38,550 bases of DNA from Nemertoderma westbladi (lineage: Eukaryota; Xenacoelomorpha; Nemertodermatida; Nemertodermatidae), in contig JAUCBJ010000499.1 in assembly GCA_032718475.1 (NCBI GenBank), forward strand, positions 1-38,550. The letters run 5' to 3'. Shown piece by piece: positions 1-9,410 of the stretch (positions within the stretch are counted from its first letter, which is position 1; the number at the start of each line of letters is the position of its first letter). Position numbers and translations under genes: made by a program. Below the pieces are notes generated by a model. It worked only from the letters and a program-made list of their open reading frames with translations, did not search any database and was not told where the DNA came from.

Positions 1-369
1 AAGTAGCAGTACAGGCATACCGGTATGCATCTAATGCACAAAGGCATGTAATTATATATTAAAATGCGATATACAGTAGGATGAAGGATGGCGGGTATGA
101 AAGTTGTGTGATTAATTATATTAATTATAATTAATATTATTAATTAAGTCCGGTAATGATACTTATTAATATATTACATTTAAAATATTTATTGTTTGTT
201 TGTTACGTAAACAGCTAAAGGGAAAGCAGGAAGGGGTATCTCTCTAGGCCTACTGTGTACTTGTGTATATGACGAAACACTTAACATGCCCCATATAGCC
301 AGCTGATAAAGTGGAGTTTATACGATGAAGGAATATGGGAAGGTGGATGGGAATGTGGGAATTAATAAA

Positions 370-590
370 CCTTCCAATTGAAGGAAAAGAGCAGGTTACA
401 GCGGCTGTAATTTCTAACCAAAACAATAACGACGTTGTTACCTACAAATTGAGGGAAAGGAGCAGGTTACCGAGACAGGGTTTTCTAACCAAAACAATAA
501 ACGATTTTGTTACCTACCAATTGAGGGAAAGGAGAATATGTTACCGCGACGGCTTGTTTACACCCACCTTCTTACTAACCGTCCGACTGA
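370..590. repeat. Three tandem copies of a ~71-bp repeat
   Basis: The core aattgagggaaaggagcagg recurs at about 376, 447 and 519, giving a period of 71-72 bp. Each copy continues with a segment resembling ctaaccaaaacaataaacga. The same words occur in the dispersed G/C-tract elements at 5625, 9213, 16285 and 26547, so this is probably a local amplification of part of that family. An 88-codon open frame across it is a by-product of the repeat. Confidence 0.75.
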
Positions 591-683
591 CTGATCAATA
601 GATCATCCCCCTCAAAAAATAAAGGACATCGCGCACGCACGCGCATAAAACACTTAATAAAGATAAATTTAATAAAAAATATT

Positions 684-1005
684 GACCGAAAAATGAAATC
701 TTGGTATTCTTCACATGGGCGAAGAATACCAGACTTTCTGCCATTTTATTTCACTTTGCAGTTACCCCCATGTGAAGAATACCAGGTTTTCACCAAAAAC
801 ACAGGTTACAGAAGGGCTGAATATAACCAAAAAAATAAACAAATTAGTATATGTGCAGGTTATAAGACATAAATAAGCTCTATAATACACTCAATAAAGA
901 TAACTTAAAAAAGTAAAATCTTCAAATATAAAATTCCAATAAAAGTCGACCGAAAAGTGAAATCCTGGTATTCTTCACATGGGCGGTATTCTTCACATGG
1001 ACCGG
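684..1005. repeat. Dispersed repeat with 'tattcttcacatggg' ends
   Basis: A segment reading gaccgaaaaRtgaaatcYtgg followed by tattcttcacatgggc occurs at about 684 and again at about 949, as direct copies. An inverted copy of the tattcttcacatgggg word lies between them at about 770-782. Related sequence recurs near 27590-27800, with the same caggttataagat and cacttaataaagataa words, and a short piece (ataccagactttctgc) near 24533. It is therefore a dispersed non-coding repeat. No coding capacity was seen. Confidence 0.6.
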
Positions 1006-1308
1006 CACCAAAATTTGGCACAAGCCGCTAAAAACAAATTTAAAATTTCTAGCTTATTTTATTTGAATTCCTTTTAGTTCGTTTCAGTTAGGCCTAGTCT
1101 TTTAGTTAGTATCGTTAGTTTCAGAGCGGGAGGTATTATATTGACCCCCCCCCCCCCCGGGTTTAAGGGGAATACCGGGGAAACTTCACATGCTGACATA
1201 GGCAGAAAGTCCAGTAGGCCTACTCATTTAGCTACCATTTAAGGATGCAAGTCAGAGATGCCTCGCTAAACCCTTCAAAACATTCGTGCCGAAACGAAAA
1301 CTACCTTG

Positions 1309-1380
1309 GCCCTATGCCGGGGTTGAACCCACAACCTCCGAGAGATGTGAATTCAATATAACCACTACACCAAGGTGCGC
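1309..1380 (-). repeat. tRNA-derived SINE-like head
   Basis: On the - strand this has a B-box-like GGTTCAACCCC (complement of 1319-1329) and an A-box-like TGGTGTAGTGGTTA (complement of 1359-1372) at tRNA-like spacing. The 5' and 3' ends do not form a convincing acceptor stem, so it reads as the pol III head of a SINE or a tRNA pseudogene rather than a functional tRNA. The tail is not delimited. Confidence 0.55.
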
Positions 1381-1891
1381 TCTGAACCAAGGTGGAACAA
1401 GTGTCAGATACCGTCAGATCAGATCAGATCAGATAAGGACAGACGTTTTAGCCATCCTAACATACTAGAGATATCTGTGGTCGTCTGTTCCTTTAACAAC
1501 TGCAGAACTGTAGGTTTTTATCGAATTTAAATTATATTGAATTTTAAAATATCATGGGCTGATGGGATGGGGGTAAGAATACACTGACTGAATGAGGAGG
1601 GTTAAATTTCACTAAAAAATCACCCAGTGTTTTTCACAACACAGCAACAACAACAAGCTAAAAAATACCCTAGTGAATTCTAACCGGGGGGTGAAAATTC
1701 ACTAGGGCCTAGTAAATTTTAACCAGGGGGTGAAATTTTAGGGGGGTGGAAATTCTCTGCTACACCGGTGCGGTACCGGTGATTGATTTAGGTTTAGCTT
1801 TGTTAATTCTTCATTAGGCCTAATTCAGTAGGCCTAATTACTCGTTATTTCAGTATTTCTTATAAATAAAACTTAAGTTATTAACCAATTA

Positions 1892-2485
1892 ATGGCGTCA
1901 ACAACCTCTAACGCGGCGATAACCTCACAAGATAACGAAAATGCCATAAAAAGCATACAACACGTGAAATCAGACAACTCGGAACGAAACAACGTCCACT
2001 TACCGCGCCCGACGCGTAATGCCTTGGGGCTTCTAAATAACCCGAGTATAACGAGCGGGAAGGTACTCGATAACGCAAACGGACACGGCGATTGTATCGT
2101 TAAACAAGAGGGGTGCTCTCCTGTAGAAAATACAAAACCGTCACTAGTTAACGAGCCTATTACAACGGATAGTAGAATGGAAGTTGAAAAAGAGTTAATG
2201 TTTATCCCGAATAGAGAAGATCTCCTCCCTCCCCATCCAATATCGCCAGATAAACGGCCAACTAATGTTTTACGTAATGCCGGTAACTTTTTCCGTAACA
2301 TCTGTCTCCCAGCTGTTTGTAACCCCGGTTGGAAAGCTTTCCGGACGGATACCGAGTTTGTTACAGTCTCCGATGAGTCCTTGGGTTTATTCGATGTTGA
2401 CCCGTTTGGTTTTTGTTTTTCGGAAGAAGATTTATCCTGCGGTGCTACCGATATTCCTCCCCCGAATGATGAACTGGAGTACTAA
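1892..2485 (+). CDS. Unidentified 197-aa protein with a destruction-box-like motif (possibly securin-like)
   Basis: This is an uninterrupted 197-codon frame starting at ATG 1892, with an in-frame stop TAA upstream at 1874-1876 and an AATAAA signal at 2600-2605. I do not recognise the family with confidence. Residues 42-50 read RNALGLLNN, which fits the APC/C destruction box RxxLxxxxN seen in cyclins and securins. The C-terminal 40 residues are acidic and contain an aromatic patch, VDPFGFCFSEED (about 168-179), loosely like the acidic separase-binding part of securin. No cyclin box is present and no KEN box was seen. There are no membrane segments or signal peptide. It is intronless and lies upstream of the first visible GALNS exon on the same strand, so it may sit in a GALNS intron. 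Securin-like is inference only. The open frames overlapping it in other frames are shadows. Confidence 0.55.
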   Translation: MASTTSNAAITSQDNENAIKSIQHVKSDNSERNNVHLPRPTRNALGLLNNPSITSGKVLDNANGHGDCIVKQEGCSPVENTKPSLVNEPITTDSRMEVEKELMFIPNREDLLPPHPISPDKRPTNVLRNAGNFFRNICLPAVCNPGWKAFRTDTEFVTVSDESLGLFDVDPFGFCFSEEDLSCGATDIPPPNDELEY

Positions 2486-3770
2486 AGATGAGTACCGTAT
2501 GCCGTAACGGTAGGCGTATATAAATCGTTTTATTTGCTCGATTTTACTCGATTGTTTTTACTGGAGTTAGAACTCGTTTCAGCGAAAAGGATATATTAAA
2601 ATAAATCCCGTTTTATATGAACTTCCCTTGTTCCTTCCAGCTAGTGTTTGCAACCCAACTTAACATGTGCAATTATAAAAATGCGATTCTTCCCTAAACA
2701 ATGGTATTTATTTCAAGGGATATAGTTTATATTTGTTTTTATATTTTATTGTAAATAACATTAATTATAAGATGATTATTATCAAACAGTCAATGTGTGA
2801 CAGTGAGAATGTTTATCGCGTTAATATCCTGAGCAATGAGCACCCGAGCCTGGTAGTGGTGGATATACTTTTCTGCGCAGTTTAGAGTAGTTAGTGGTGG
2901 CCTAGTATCTAGTACATTGTAATTCAAACTGTTGTGTCATATCATAATCTAATAAATTGTATTTTAAATTTATTATATTATAAATTAGGATAGGGCTAGG
3001 GTTGATTACAGTTTTAATTCGGGGTGAAGTCTGAGATCATGAACAACTAAACAAACCTCAATAAAAAAACAAATACACCAATATTACACCGTGTTCCGGA
3101 ATATAGTATCTTAATTCAGTGACTTTCCCCGCCTTTGTTTGTCACCAATAGGAATAGCCTAACAGGAACGGGTGCTCAACAAGATATTAACTTAATAGCA
3201 TATGTTTTTATATATAATTATATTGTTGATTGTTTTATATGCAATACCGTAGAATTATACACTTTCTTCTATTGACCTTGTAATATGTTAAATGAATTGT
3301 CTGTTATAAATACATATTATATACAAATGAAGCACAGGTCCTTAATCTAAGGTCACTCGCACATTTTCACACTCACACTGAGAGGTTCTGGGAATTGGAT
3401 GCTCTGATTGGATAATACTAAACTTCGATAAAACTGACTAATCAGAAACGAGATTTTTAAATTCTCTCTAGGAACGTCCCACTCCATATCTGTGCACTTT
3501 GGAAGGGTCGAGATAATATAGCTAACTATTTATAAAAAATACGCTAGGCCTTCATTTCGGGCCAAACCCAGCAACTGCGATGGGTAATAGAATAATTATA
3601 TAATATAATAATACAAGAAGGTGGGTTTCTGTTTTTCAGTTATTCTGTTTTTTTCACAATAATAATTATTTTTCAACGAATTTAGCATCTACTACTTTAC
3701 TATATAATTTGCTTTTTCCTATTTTATGTTATTACAGCCATAACACTAACTTATTTCTACAACATCTGTA
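2486..3770. other. Non-coding stretch, nothing recognised
   Basis: AT-rich sequence with stops in all frames. Apart from the probable 3' UTR and AATAAA at 2600-2605 of the preceding ORF, I see no gene, RNA or organised repeat. Confidence 0.5.
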
Positions 3771-5124
3771 CTGTGGGGCGAGCCACGAAGTGAGCGAAGC
3801 CTTAGCATATGGGTGCCATTGGCGAGTTCTCTGTCGTCGTCTGTCGTCGTAAATTTTTGGATTGCTAATAACTTGGTTATTCCTTGATCAAATTAAACGA
3901 AACTTGGTACGTATGTAGTCCGTCAAAAGTTTAGAAAGAATCGGAAGTTTGGTAAAAAACGAACTAACGCAACGAGTTTACAGTGGATACGAGTATCCAT
4001 CTGCCATAAATCAGCAGTTACTCTCACAGTTTCGATACTTTGCACAGTTATAAAGGTCGTTAGTCTCCGTCTAGGAAATTTATTTTAAGACAAAACAGGA
4101 CGAGCGCAACGAGAATTATGAAGGAGAAGAGTATTGTAAAACGAAAAATGTCAAACTTAACTTAAATAGACCTAGTTAGAAGGTTTATAAATGACAGTTA
4201 AAGTGCGTAAGGGCAAACTGAAATGGATCTCTGTTTTTACAACTAGTTTATCACAAACTGATAGCATCGCCTTCACTCATATATATTTTGGGAAATACGC
4301 GGTTTTCGTATATCTAATAGAGATTAGTATAATGTACTTTCTAATATAGGCTCACGTGCTGCGCGAAGGCCCCACGAACGTGTTGTAAACTGAAAACAGA
4401 TGACCAAGTACAGTAATAGGTACGACAGTGTATAATGAATAAATGTATAAATAATAAATAAATGTATTTAATAAAGCTGGGCATTATAGAAATGGGGACA
4501 AAAAGCTATTCATACATAAACAAAATGTTCCAGAATATGGTGTATGAATAGAATAAAATAGCCTCGCGCAGGTGCAAAACCATGCAACAAATAAATTGAA
4601 CGCTCATATTTCAGCTATTCTTCAAAGAAATTCAGATTGTGTTACATATTTGGAATCCTTGCAGGGCCACCTTTCCAGTGGTGCCAACAATAAGCAATCT
4701 CATTAAGATTTGTAGACAAATTAAGGGGGGGGGGGGGGGGGGCGTGTCACTGACTTACGACACTATATTTTGGGACATGGTAGACACGTTCGTGGGGCTT
4801 CCGCGGCGCAGCACGAAGTGAGCAAAGCCTTAGCATATAGAGGCTGCATTAACGAGTTGTCTGTCGATAGTCAGAAGTCGTCAACACAAATACTCGTCTC
4901 ATTTATTTGCTTCGTTGCGTTCGTTCGTTTTTTACCAAACTTCCGATTCTTTCTAAACTTTTGACGGACTACATGCGTACCAGGTTTCGCTTAATTTCAT
5001 CAAGGAATAACGAGTTATTAGCGATCCAAAAATTTACGACGACAGACGACGACGACGACAGACAACTCGTTAATGGCACCCACATGCGCTAAGGCCTTCG
5101 CTTACTTCGTGGCTCGCCCCACAG
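3771..5124. mobile_element. ~1.35 kb terminal-inverted-repeat DNA element (non-autonomous)
   Basis: The left end (ctgtggggcgagccacgaag, from 3771) is matched in reverse complement by the right end (cttcgtggctcgccccacag, ending 5124). The inverted arms extend about 215 bp (about 3771-3985 and 4910-5124) with small differences. A third, direct copy of the arm start lies at about 4792-4882. Another inverted pair sits inside (about 4357-4385 against 4786-4815, gcgcgaaggccccacgaacg type). No transposase is encoded. A G tract follows TTAA at about 4721-4742. Short relatives occur near 30230-30250 and 37609-37632, so this is a dispersed MITE or foldback family with nested copies. Confidence 0.75.
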
Positions 5125-5624
5125 GGGTATGCTTGGGTTTAGCGCTTCCATGGCTACACCATTAGAAAAGCAATTAAAATTACCCTTATTTCCTAATTAT
5201 TGGTTTGCTAAAATCTCATCATAAAACATCTTATTGTAAATAATACAAATTTTAATAATTATACCGTTCTAAGATGCTTGTAGAGGATATTGTGAAATTA
5301 ATGGGTGTTTTTGTTTGAATCCCAACATACCGGTACTGAAAAATATGTCTCATTACGATATAAAATTATGAAATATGTCGCTGTGTGGAATTTACCAGTG
5401 CGATATTAATTACCCAGAAATAAATAATTATTTATTTACAAAAAGTTGGTATAGAGCAGGTTTTTATCTCACGCTGATATTTTCACAAACGACCGTAGCG
5501 AGTGAGTGAAATATTGAAAAAAGGACCGTCTTAAGTTAAGAAAATGCGATTCTCTAATACAGTATAATAGGCCTATATATTATGTATGTAGATAGATAGT
5601 TTTATAGTGTATATATAGCAGATA

Positions 5625-5868
5625 GGGGCGGGGGGGGGGGGGGGGGGGGACTGGACTCAATAAAAATTCATTCCTCTCCAGGGGAAAATTACTGTCAAAA
5701 ATAAAACTGTAACCTGTTCTATTGTGTTTAGTTTATTGTTTTAGTTAAAATAATGTGCCACTGTAACCTGCTCCTTTCCCTAAATTGAGAATTTAACATC
5801 GAGGCGGGATATTAATTCGCCAAGGCGGGTTTTGTGTCCAGTTTCCCCCCCCCCCCCCCCCCCCCCCC
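5625..5868 (-). mobile_element. G/C-tract-terminated dispersed element, copy 1
   Basis: A run of G (5625-5649, one interruption) is followed by actggactc. The right end reads gtgtccagttt followed by a 24-base C run (5845-5868), so the ends form an inverted repeat that includes the homopolymer. The interior contains ctctccaggggaaaatt, ctgtaacctg and aggcgggatattaattcgcc. It is the reverse complement of the copies at 16285-16530 and 26547-26798. Non-coding, MITE-like. Confidence 0.7.
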
Positions 5869-6168
5869 TGTCTCATATATAGTGTCACCGCGTGATATCG
5901 CAAATATAGTTTTTAATATACTGTAATAAGAACATATTATTAGTAAGTATGGTGAAAGGTTTATTGAGAAAGATATTGTGCTATATTACTTATTGTGCTA
6001 TATTGATATATTTTGATATGTTATTTTACAGGACTCATCTCCATGTGGGTATGCTTGAATCTATAATAATATTAATAATATGTCTGGTAATGTTTGTTGT
6101 TGTACTATGTACGTACAGTCTGTAACTGAGCTGAAATATGACGTGAAATTACATCTGTATCTTTATAG

Positions 6169-6357
6169 CTATTTTGAAGAATACCCGATAGTGAATGGGA
6201 AATCGAATCTTACGTTGCTGTTTATAGAGGATGCTCTTTCTTATATCGATAAGAATGTAGAGCGACAGACGCCATTCTTCCTTTACTGGGCCCCTGACTC
6301 GACTCACGCTCCTGTTTACGCGAGCTCTATGTTCTATGGGAAGAGTCGCAGAGGACG
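6169..6357 (+). CDS. GALNS: N-acetylgalactosamine-6-sulfatase, internal exon (first in window)
   Basis: This is an internal exon of a lysosomal sulfatase that removes 6-sulfate from N-acetylgalactosamine and galactose in keratan sulfate and chondroitin 6-sulfate. It opens after an acceptor ending ttatag (AG 6167-6168) and ends at the donor cg|gtgagt (GT 6358-6359). The translation starts YFEEYPIVNGKSNLT and contains PFFLYWAPDSTHAPVYAS, which closely matches vertebrate GALNS. The His of THAPVY corresponds to human active-site His236. It ends ...YGKSRRG plus two bases of an Arg codon, which the next exon completes. The N-terminal part with the signal peptide and the formylglycine CxPxR site is not in the visible frames and probably lies left of the window. 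The open frame upstream of 6169 is intronic. Confidence 0.93.
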
Positions 6358-6627
6358 GTGAGTTGATTTCTGTATATTCGGTTCAAATTGGCCCCATCTA
6401 TGTTTCATACTCAACGTCCGGTCTCACAATAAATTTAAAATTGAATATCTTGTTCCATCGCACAATAGTAAGTTTAAAACACAATTAATATCTTGTCCTG
6501 CCGGCTATCGCAGGCTATTCCACCCAGTACTACAAGTAGCAGTAATCTGATTTAAATCGCAATGCATTGCCTTGTAACATCGGGGTTGTCAATTTAAAAC
6601 ATTTTTCTTTATTTCTATATTTTATCA

Positions 6628-6775
6628 TGTAATATTATGGTTTTGTTCAGAAATATAAAAAATGAGGAAGCACGTCATCGGGGGTTGAACCGGGGCTATA
6701 CGTACGCACCCCGGTGACGTGCTTCGTGGTCGTGATTTTTTTTCAATTTCTGAACAAAACCATAATTTTACATAA
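6628..6775. repeat. Foldback relic of the hammerhead-bearing repeat, ribozyme core missing
   Basis: The left arm (attatggttttgttcagaaa, then gaggaagcacgtc and ggggttgaacc at 6681-6691) is mirrored by the right arm (gacgtgcttc, then tttctgaacaaaaccataat). The - strand of the left arm matches the sequence 3' of the hammerhead in the 340-bp units: CGTACGTA, then TAGCCCC, then the B box GGTTCAACCCC, and a downstream TTTCTGAACAAAACCATAAT. The CTGATGA and GAAA core is absent, so self-cleavage is not expected. Confidence 0.65.
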
Positions 6776-6928
6776 TTAATTATAATAGCATTAACAGCTC
6801 AACTCCAATTCATAAAATTTAAACATGTCGAATTTATATTTCTACTGTCATTCACTATTATGATTTATAAAAATCCTTGCGTTTTCACCCTATATACAAA
6901 TTCTGGACGCTTATTTGTCATTCAACAA

Positions 6929-6996
6929 TGTTTAGTGTAAAGTTTAGTGTAAAGTTTAGAGTAAAGTTTAGTGTAAAGTTTAGTGTAAAGTTTAGT
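6929..6996. repeat. 12-bp tandem repeat (agtgtaaagttt)n
   Basis: Five to six copies of a 12-mer agtgtaaagttt with one g/t variant lie about 60 bp beyond the 3' end of the FAM169-like gene. Simple local duplication. Confidence 0.85.
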
Positions 6997-7054
6997 TAAC
7001 ATGCACAAAAATAGAAAAATAGAAAACCTTTTCAGAACTAAGTCGCACTATTTA

Positions 7055-7870
7055 TTACTTAACTCTCATTTTGGAGGATTTTGTGTTTAAATTGTCATCA
7101 TCGCTCAACATCCTCTTGCGTTTAATGCGTTCCAACTGGAGCAACAGATTCGCACTGCAGAGTTGGTCGTCGAAACCTGGAGGATCACAGTAGAATAAAC
7201 GACCCTTAAGGCCGATGCAACGTTCCACCTCTAGGAGGTGCTGGCAAACTCGAGTCATTGCTCTAGAAACGGGATTACACAGAGCAACTCTCTCACCCGG
7301 AAACAAGTCAACGAAATGCACCAAAAGGGTTGTGGCGCAACCCATTCTGCGAAACCCCTTGCAGACATAAATAGTATCCAAAGTGTTTATCTGCCAGACG
7401 TCCAACACGTTAGATGTAGTTGAGGTGCAGCGCGGGTTGTATGTATAGAAACCGATCGCCGATTCATCACGCCACAGCAACGCTGCTCTCTGCGACTCCG
7501 GGTAGGGCGCATACGCTGGATCAATCGCTGGGTTTCGCTCGTTCATCATGTAAATCGCCTGGGATAGAATAAATAAACGCAGACGATCCTGGAAACAGTT
7601 GACAAATTCCACGCCATCCTGCGTTAATCTGTTGAACAAACATTGTTTCAGGGAAACCCATTCACCGTACCAATACACTCCTGAACAGTGATTGGTCGGG
7701 CACACCAATAACGTGATAATAGGTGAGTCTCCTGATTGATTGGGATATAGAGGCCTGTTTATCGCTCTCAGGGACTTATCTCCACAAACAGCACATATAC
7801 TAATTTTCACTTCCTTAAGAGGATCAGCGGAGACATCTAGTTCGACATGGGTCCATTGCACTTCAGTCAT
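7055..7870 (-). CDS. FAM169-like protein with GNAT-type acetyltransferase fold
   Basis: This is an intact 271-residue frame on the - strand, from ATG at 7868-7870 to TAA at 7055-7057. The middle resembles the conserved region of vertebrate FAM169A/B: ALLWRDESAIGFYTYNP (about 130-146), then LDTIYVCKGFRRMGCATTLL (about 164-183), then HFVDLF. The RRMGCA stretch fits the R/QxxGxG/A acetyl-CoA loop of GNAT folds. The C-terminus is basic (RIKRKR, about 248-253), a plausible nuclear localisation signal, which suits a lamina-associated or nuclear protein. It is much shorter than FAM169A, which has a long extra C-terminal tail. An AATAAA signal overlaps the stop codon (complement of 7051-7056). It is intronless, antisense and nested in the first visible GALNS intron, whereas vertebrate FAM169 genes are split, so a retrocopy is possible. 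Enzymatic activity is not shown. Confidence 0.8.
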   Translation of the reverse strand: MTEVQWTHVELDVSADPLKEVKISICAVCGDKSLRAINRPLYPNQSGDSPIITLLVCPTNHCSGVYWYGEWVSLKQCLFNRLTQDGVEFVNCFQDRLRLFILSQAIYMMNERNPAIDPAYAPYPESQRAALLWRDESAIGFYTYNPRCTSTTSNVLDVWQINTLDTIYVCKGFRRMGCATTLLVHFVDLFPGERVALCNPVSRAMTRVCQHLLEVERCIGLKGRLFYCDPPGFDDQLCSANLLLQLERIKRKRMLSDDDNLNTKSSKMRVK

Positions 7871-8047
7871 TGCTATTTAATTATAAAACAATGATGATTA
7901 TCGAACCATTGAGGGGTGTTTAGCTGATCGGGTAGGGGAGAGTCTTGATAATCGCCTATCTTGATAATATATTAATTCTCATGACATAAATCACTGACGA
8001 AGTTAGCTAGTAAAGCATAATAAATATTACTCGCAATTTATTCTTAA

Positions 8048-8779
8048 GGGGGGGGGGGGGGGGGGGGGTACACCATTTTCGGACAACTGTTCGATTTATC
8101 ACTCTCAGCGTTTCAAAATTGTTTGATTTTGGCTAAAATTTGGCATATAGGTGCCTAAGATGCTATTCTACATGACAGGTCAGAAAATTTTTTTTTTCGC
8201 TATTTAATATTAGTTAATACTAGTTAACATCAAAAAAAACTTGGTTGCGCTTAAAACCCTAAGGCTTTTACAGTTTTGAATCTAATCACATGAAAGTTTT
8301 TTTATATGATAGATCAAAGATGGGGCAACATAACTATCAGGCGAAATTTTGTTAAAATAATTCTGCACCGCTAGGTGGCGCTGCAAATTTATGCAAATTT
8401 TTAGGTTTTTTATAAATAGTATTAAATTTTATTAACAAAAAATTTCGAAAAGTTGCCTGATACTTTTATGCAGGGTGGCTATCTAGACACCCACAGGAAG
8501 TTTCAGACTAATTACTCAAAAATTGTAGAAGTAGTAGGATTTTGAAGTTGACAATTTCATGAAAAAAATATTTGGAGATAATCGACCTTTCATTATACAT
8601 AGTAATAGTAATTTCAATAGGATTCCGTAAATGGAAATTTACATAACTTGAAAACTAAAAGAGCTATTAAATAGCGGTTTTCAGATTTAGAAACACCATT
8701 CAATGGTGCATTATAATAGACCATAAAAAAAATTTCGACATATTTTGGACCAAAATGGTGTACCCCCCCCCCCCCCCCC
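8048..8779. mobile_element. 732-bp TTAA-flanked inverted-repeat element with G/C-tract ends
   Basis: TTAA at 8044-8047 is followed by 21 G, then tacaccattttcgga. The right end reads accaaaatggtgta, then 17 C, then TTAA at 8780-8783. The ends are therefore an inverted repeat, G-run plus TACACCATTTT, flanked by a TTAA duplication as in piggyBac-type insertions. Known piggyBac ends usually begin with CCC, so the orientation of the G/C run is reversed here. The interior is AT-rich with no open frame, so the element is non-autonomous. Confidence 0.75.
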
Positions 8780-8783
8780 TTAA

Positions 8784-9212
8784 ATACATTTTACAATTTA
8801 TTATTCGGTGTACTTTCTTTTCGACATAGATTTTCGACAATTTCAAAATCCATGTGATAGATAGAGAAGTGAGAAGATAATAGGAAGGGGGGGGGGGGGG
8901 GGAGGCTTGTGGTGTGGGGGTGATTCAATGCAGCAATGAATGAAGTAGGTAGGCTACATACATAATACAGGATATTTTTGGAGTTTTGTTTTCGACAGAA
9001 TTACATAAATGGCAACGTACAGATTCTAAAATTACATAGAACGAAGCCCGTCAGACATTGTTGTGAGGGGTTTATCCTTCTATGATGTATGGCCAGACGG
9101 TGATGAGTTATAACAATTAAGGATAATGAGCAGGTTACAGTGATAAGCTCTAACCAAAATAATAAACGAGTCAAGCGCACGGGTTCATTTTTTGTTCATA
9201 GTGGGGATTTTC
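8784..9212. other. Non-coding; contains a 16-bp G tract
   Basis: A G run occupies 8887-8902. Fragments at 9121-9170 (gagcaggttacag, ctaaccaaaataataaac) belong to the family also seen at 370-590. No gene is visible. Confidence 0.5.
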
Positions 9213-9410
9213 GACGCAATCGAAATTCATCCCTCTCCAGGGAAAAATCGACGCAAACAACAGCTGATTACTCTCAAAAATGAAATTGTAATCTGTTCTT
9301 TAGTTTATTGTTTTGGTTGGATAACGTGCTCCTTTCCCTTAGCAATAATTTAACATTGAGACGAGATAGGCCTATTAATTCGCCGAGATGGGATTTGCGT
9401 CAAGTTTTCC
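9213..9410 (-). mobile_element. G/C-tract element family, copy 4 (without homopolymers)
   Basis: The ends gtggggattttcgacgcaa and ttgcgtcaagttttcccgc are imperfect inverted repeats. The interior shares ctctccaggg, ctcaaaaatgaaattgtaat, gctcctttccctta and ttaattcgcc with the copy at 5625-5868, in the same orientation. The long homopolymers of the other copies are missing, which suggests they are expansions of short GGGG/CCCC ends. Confidence 0.6.

Noticed and set aside
335-601. 88-codon + strand frame
   Set aside because: It spans the ~71-bp tandem repeat, and its peptide repeats accordingly.
1309-1380. Functional tRNA gene
   Set aside because: The A and B boxes are recognisable, but acceptor-stem pairing is lacking, so a SINE head or tRNA pseudogene fits better.
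1873-2301. 142-codon - strand frame
   Set aside because: It is antisense to the 1892-2485 ORF, which has an upstream in-frame stop, an ATG and a downstream AATAAA.
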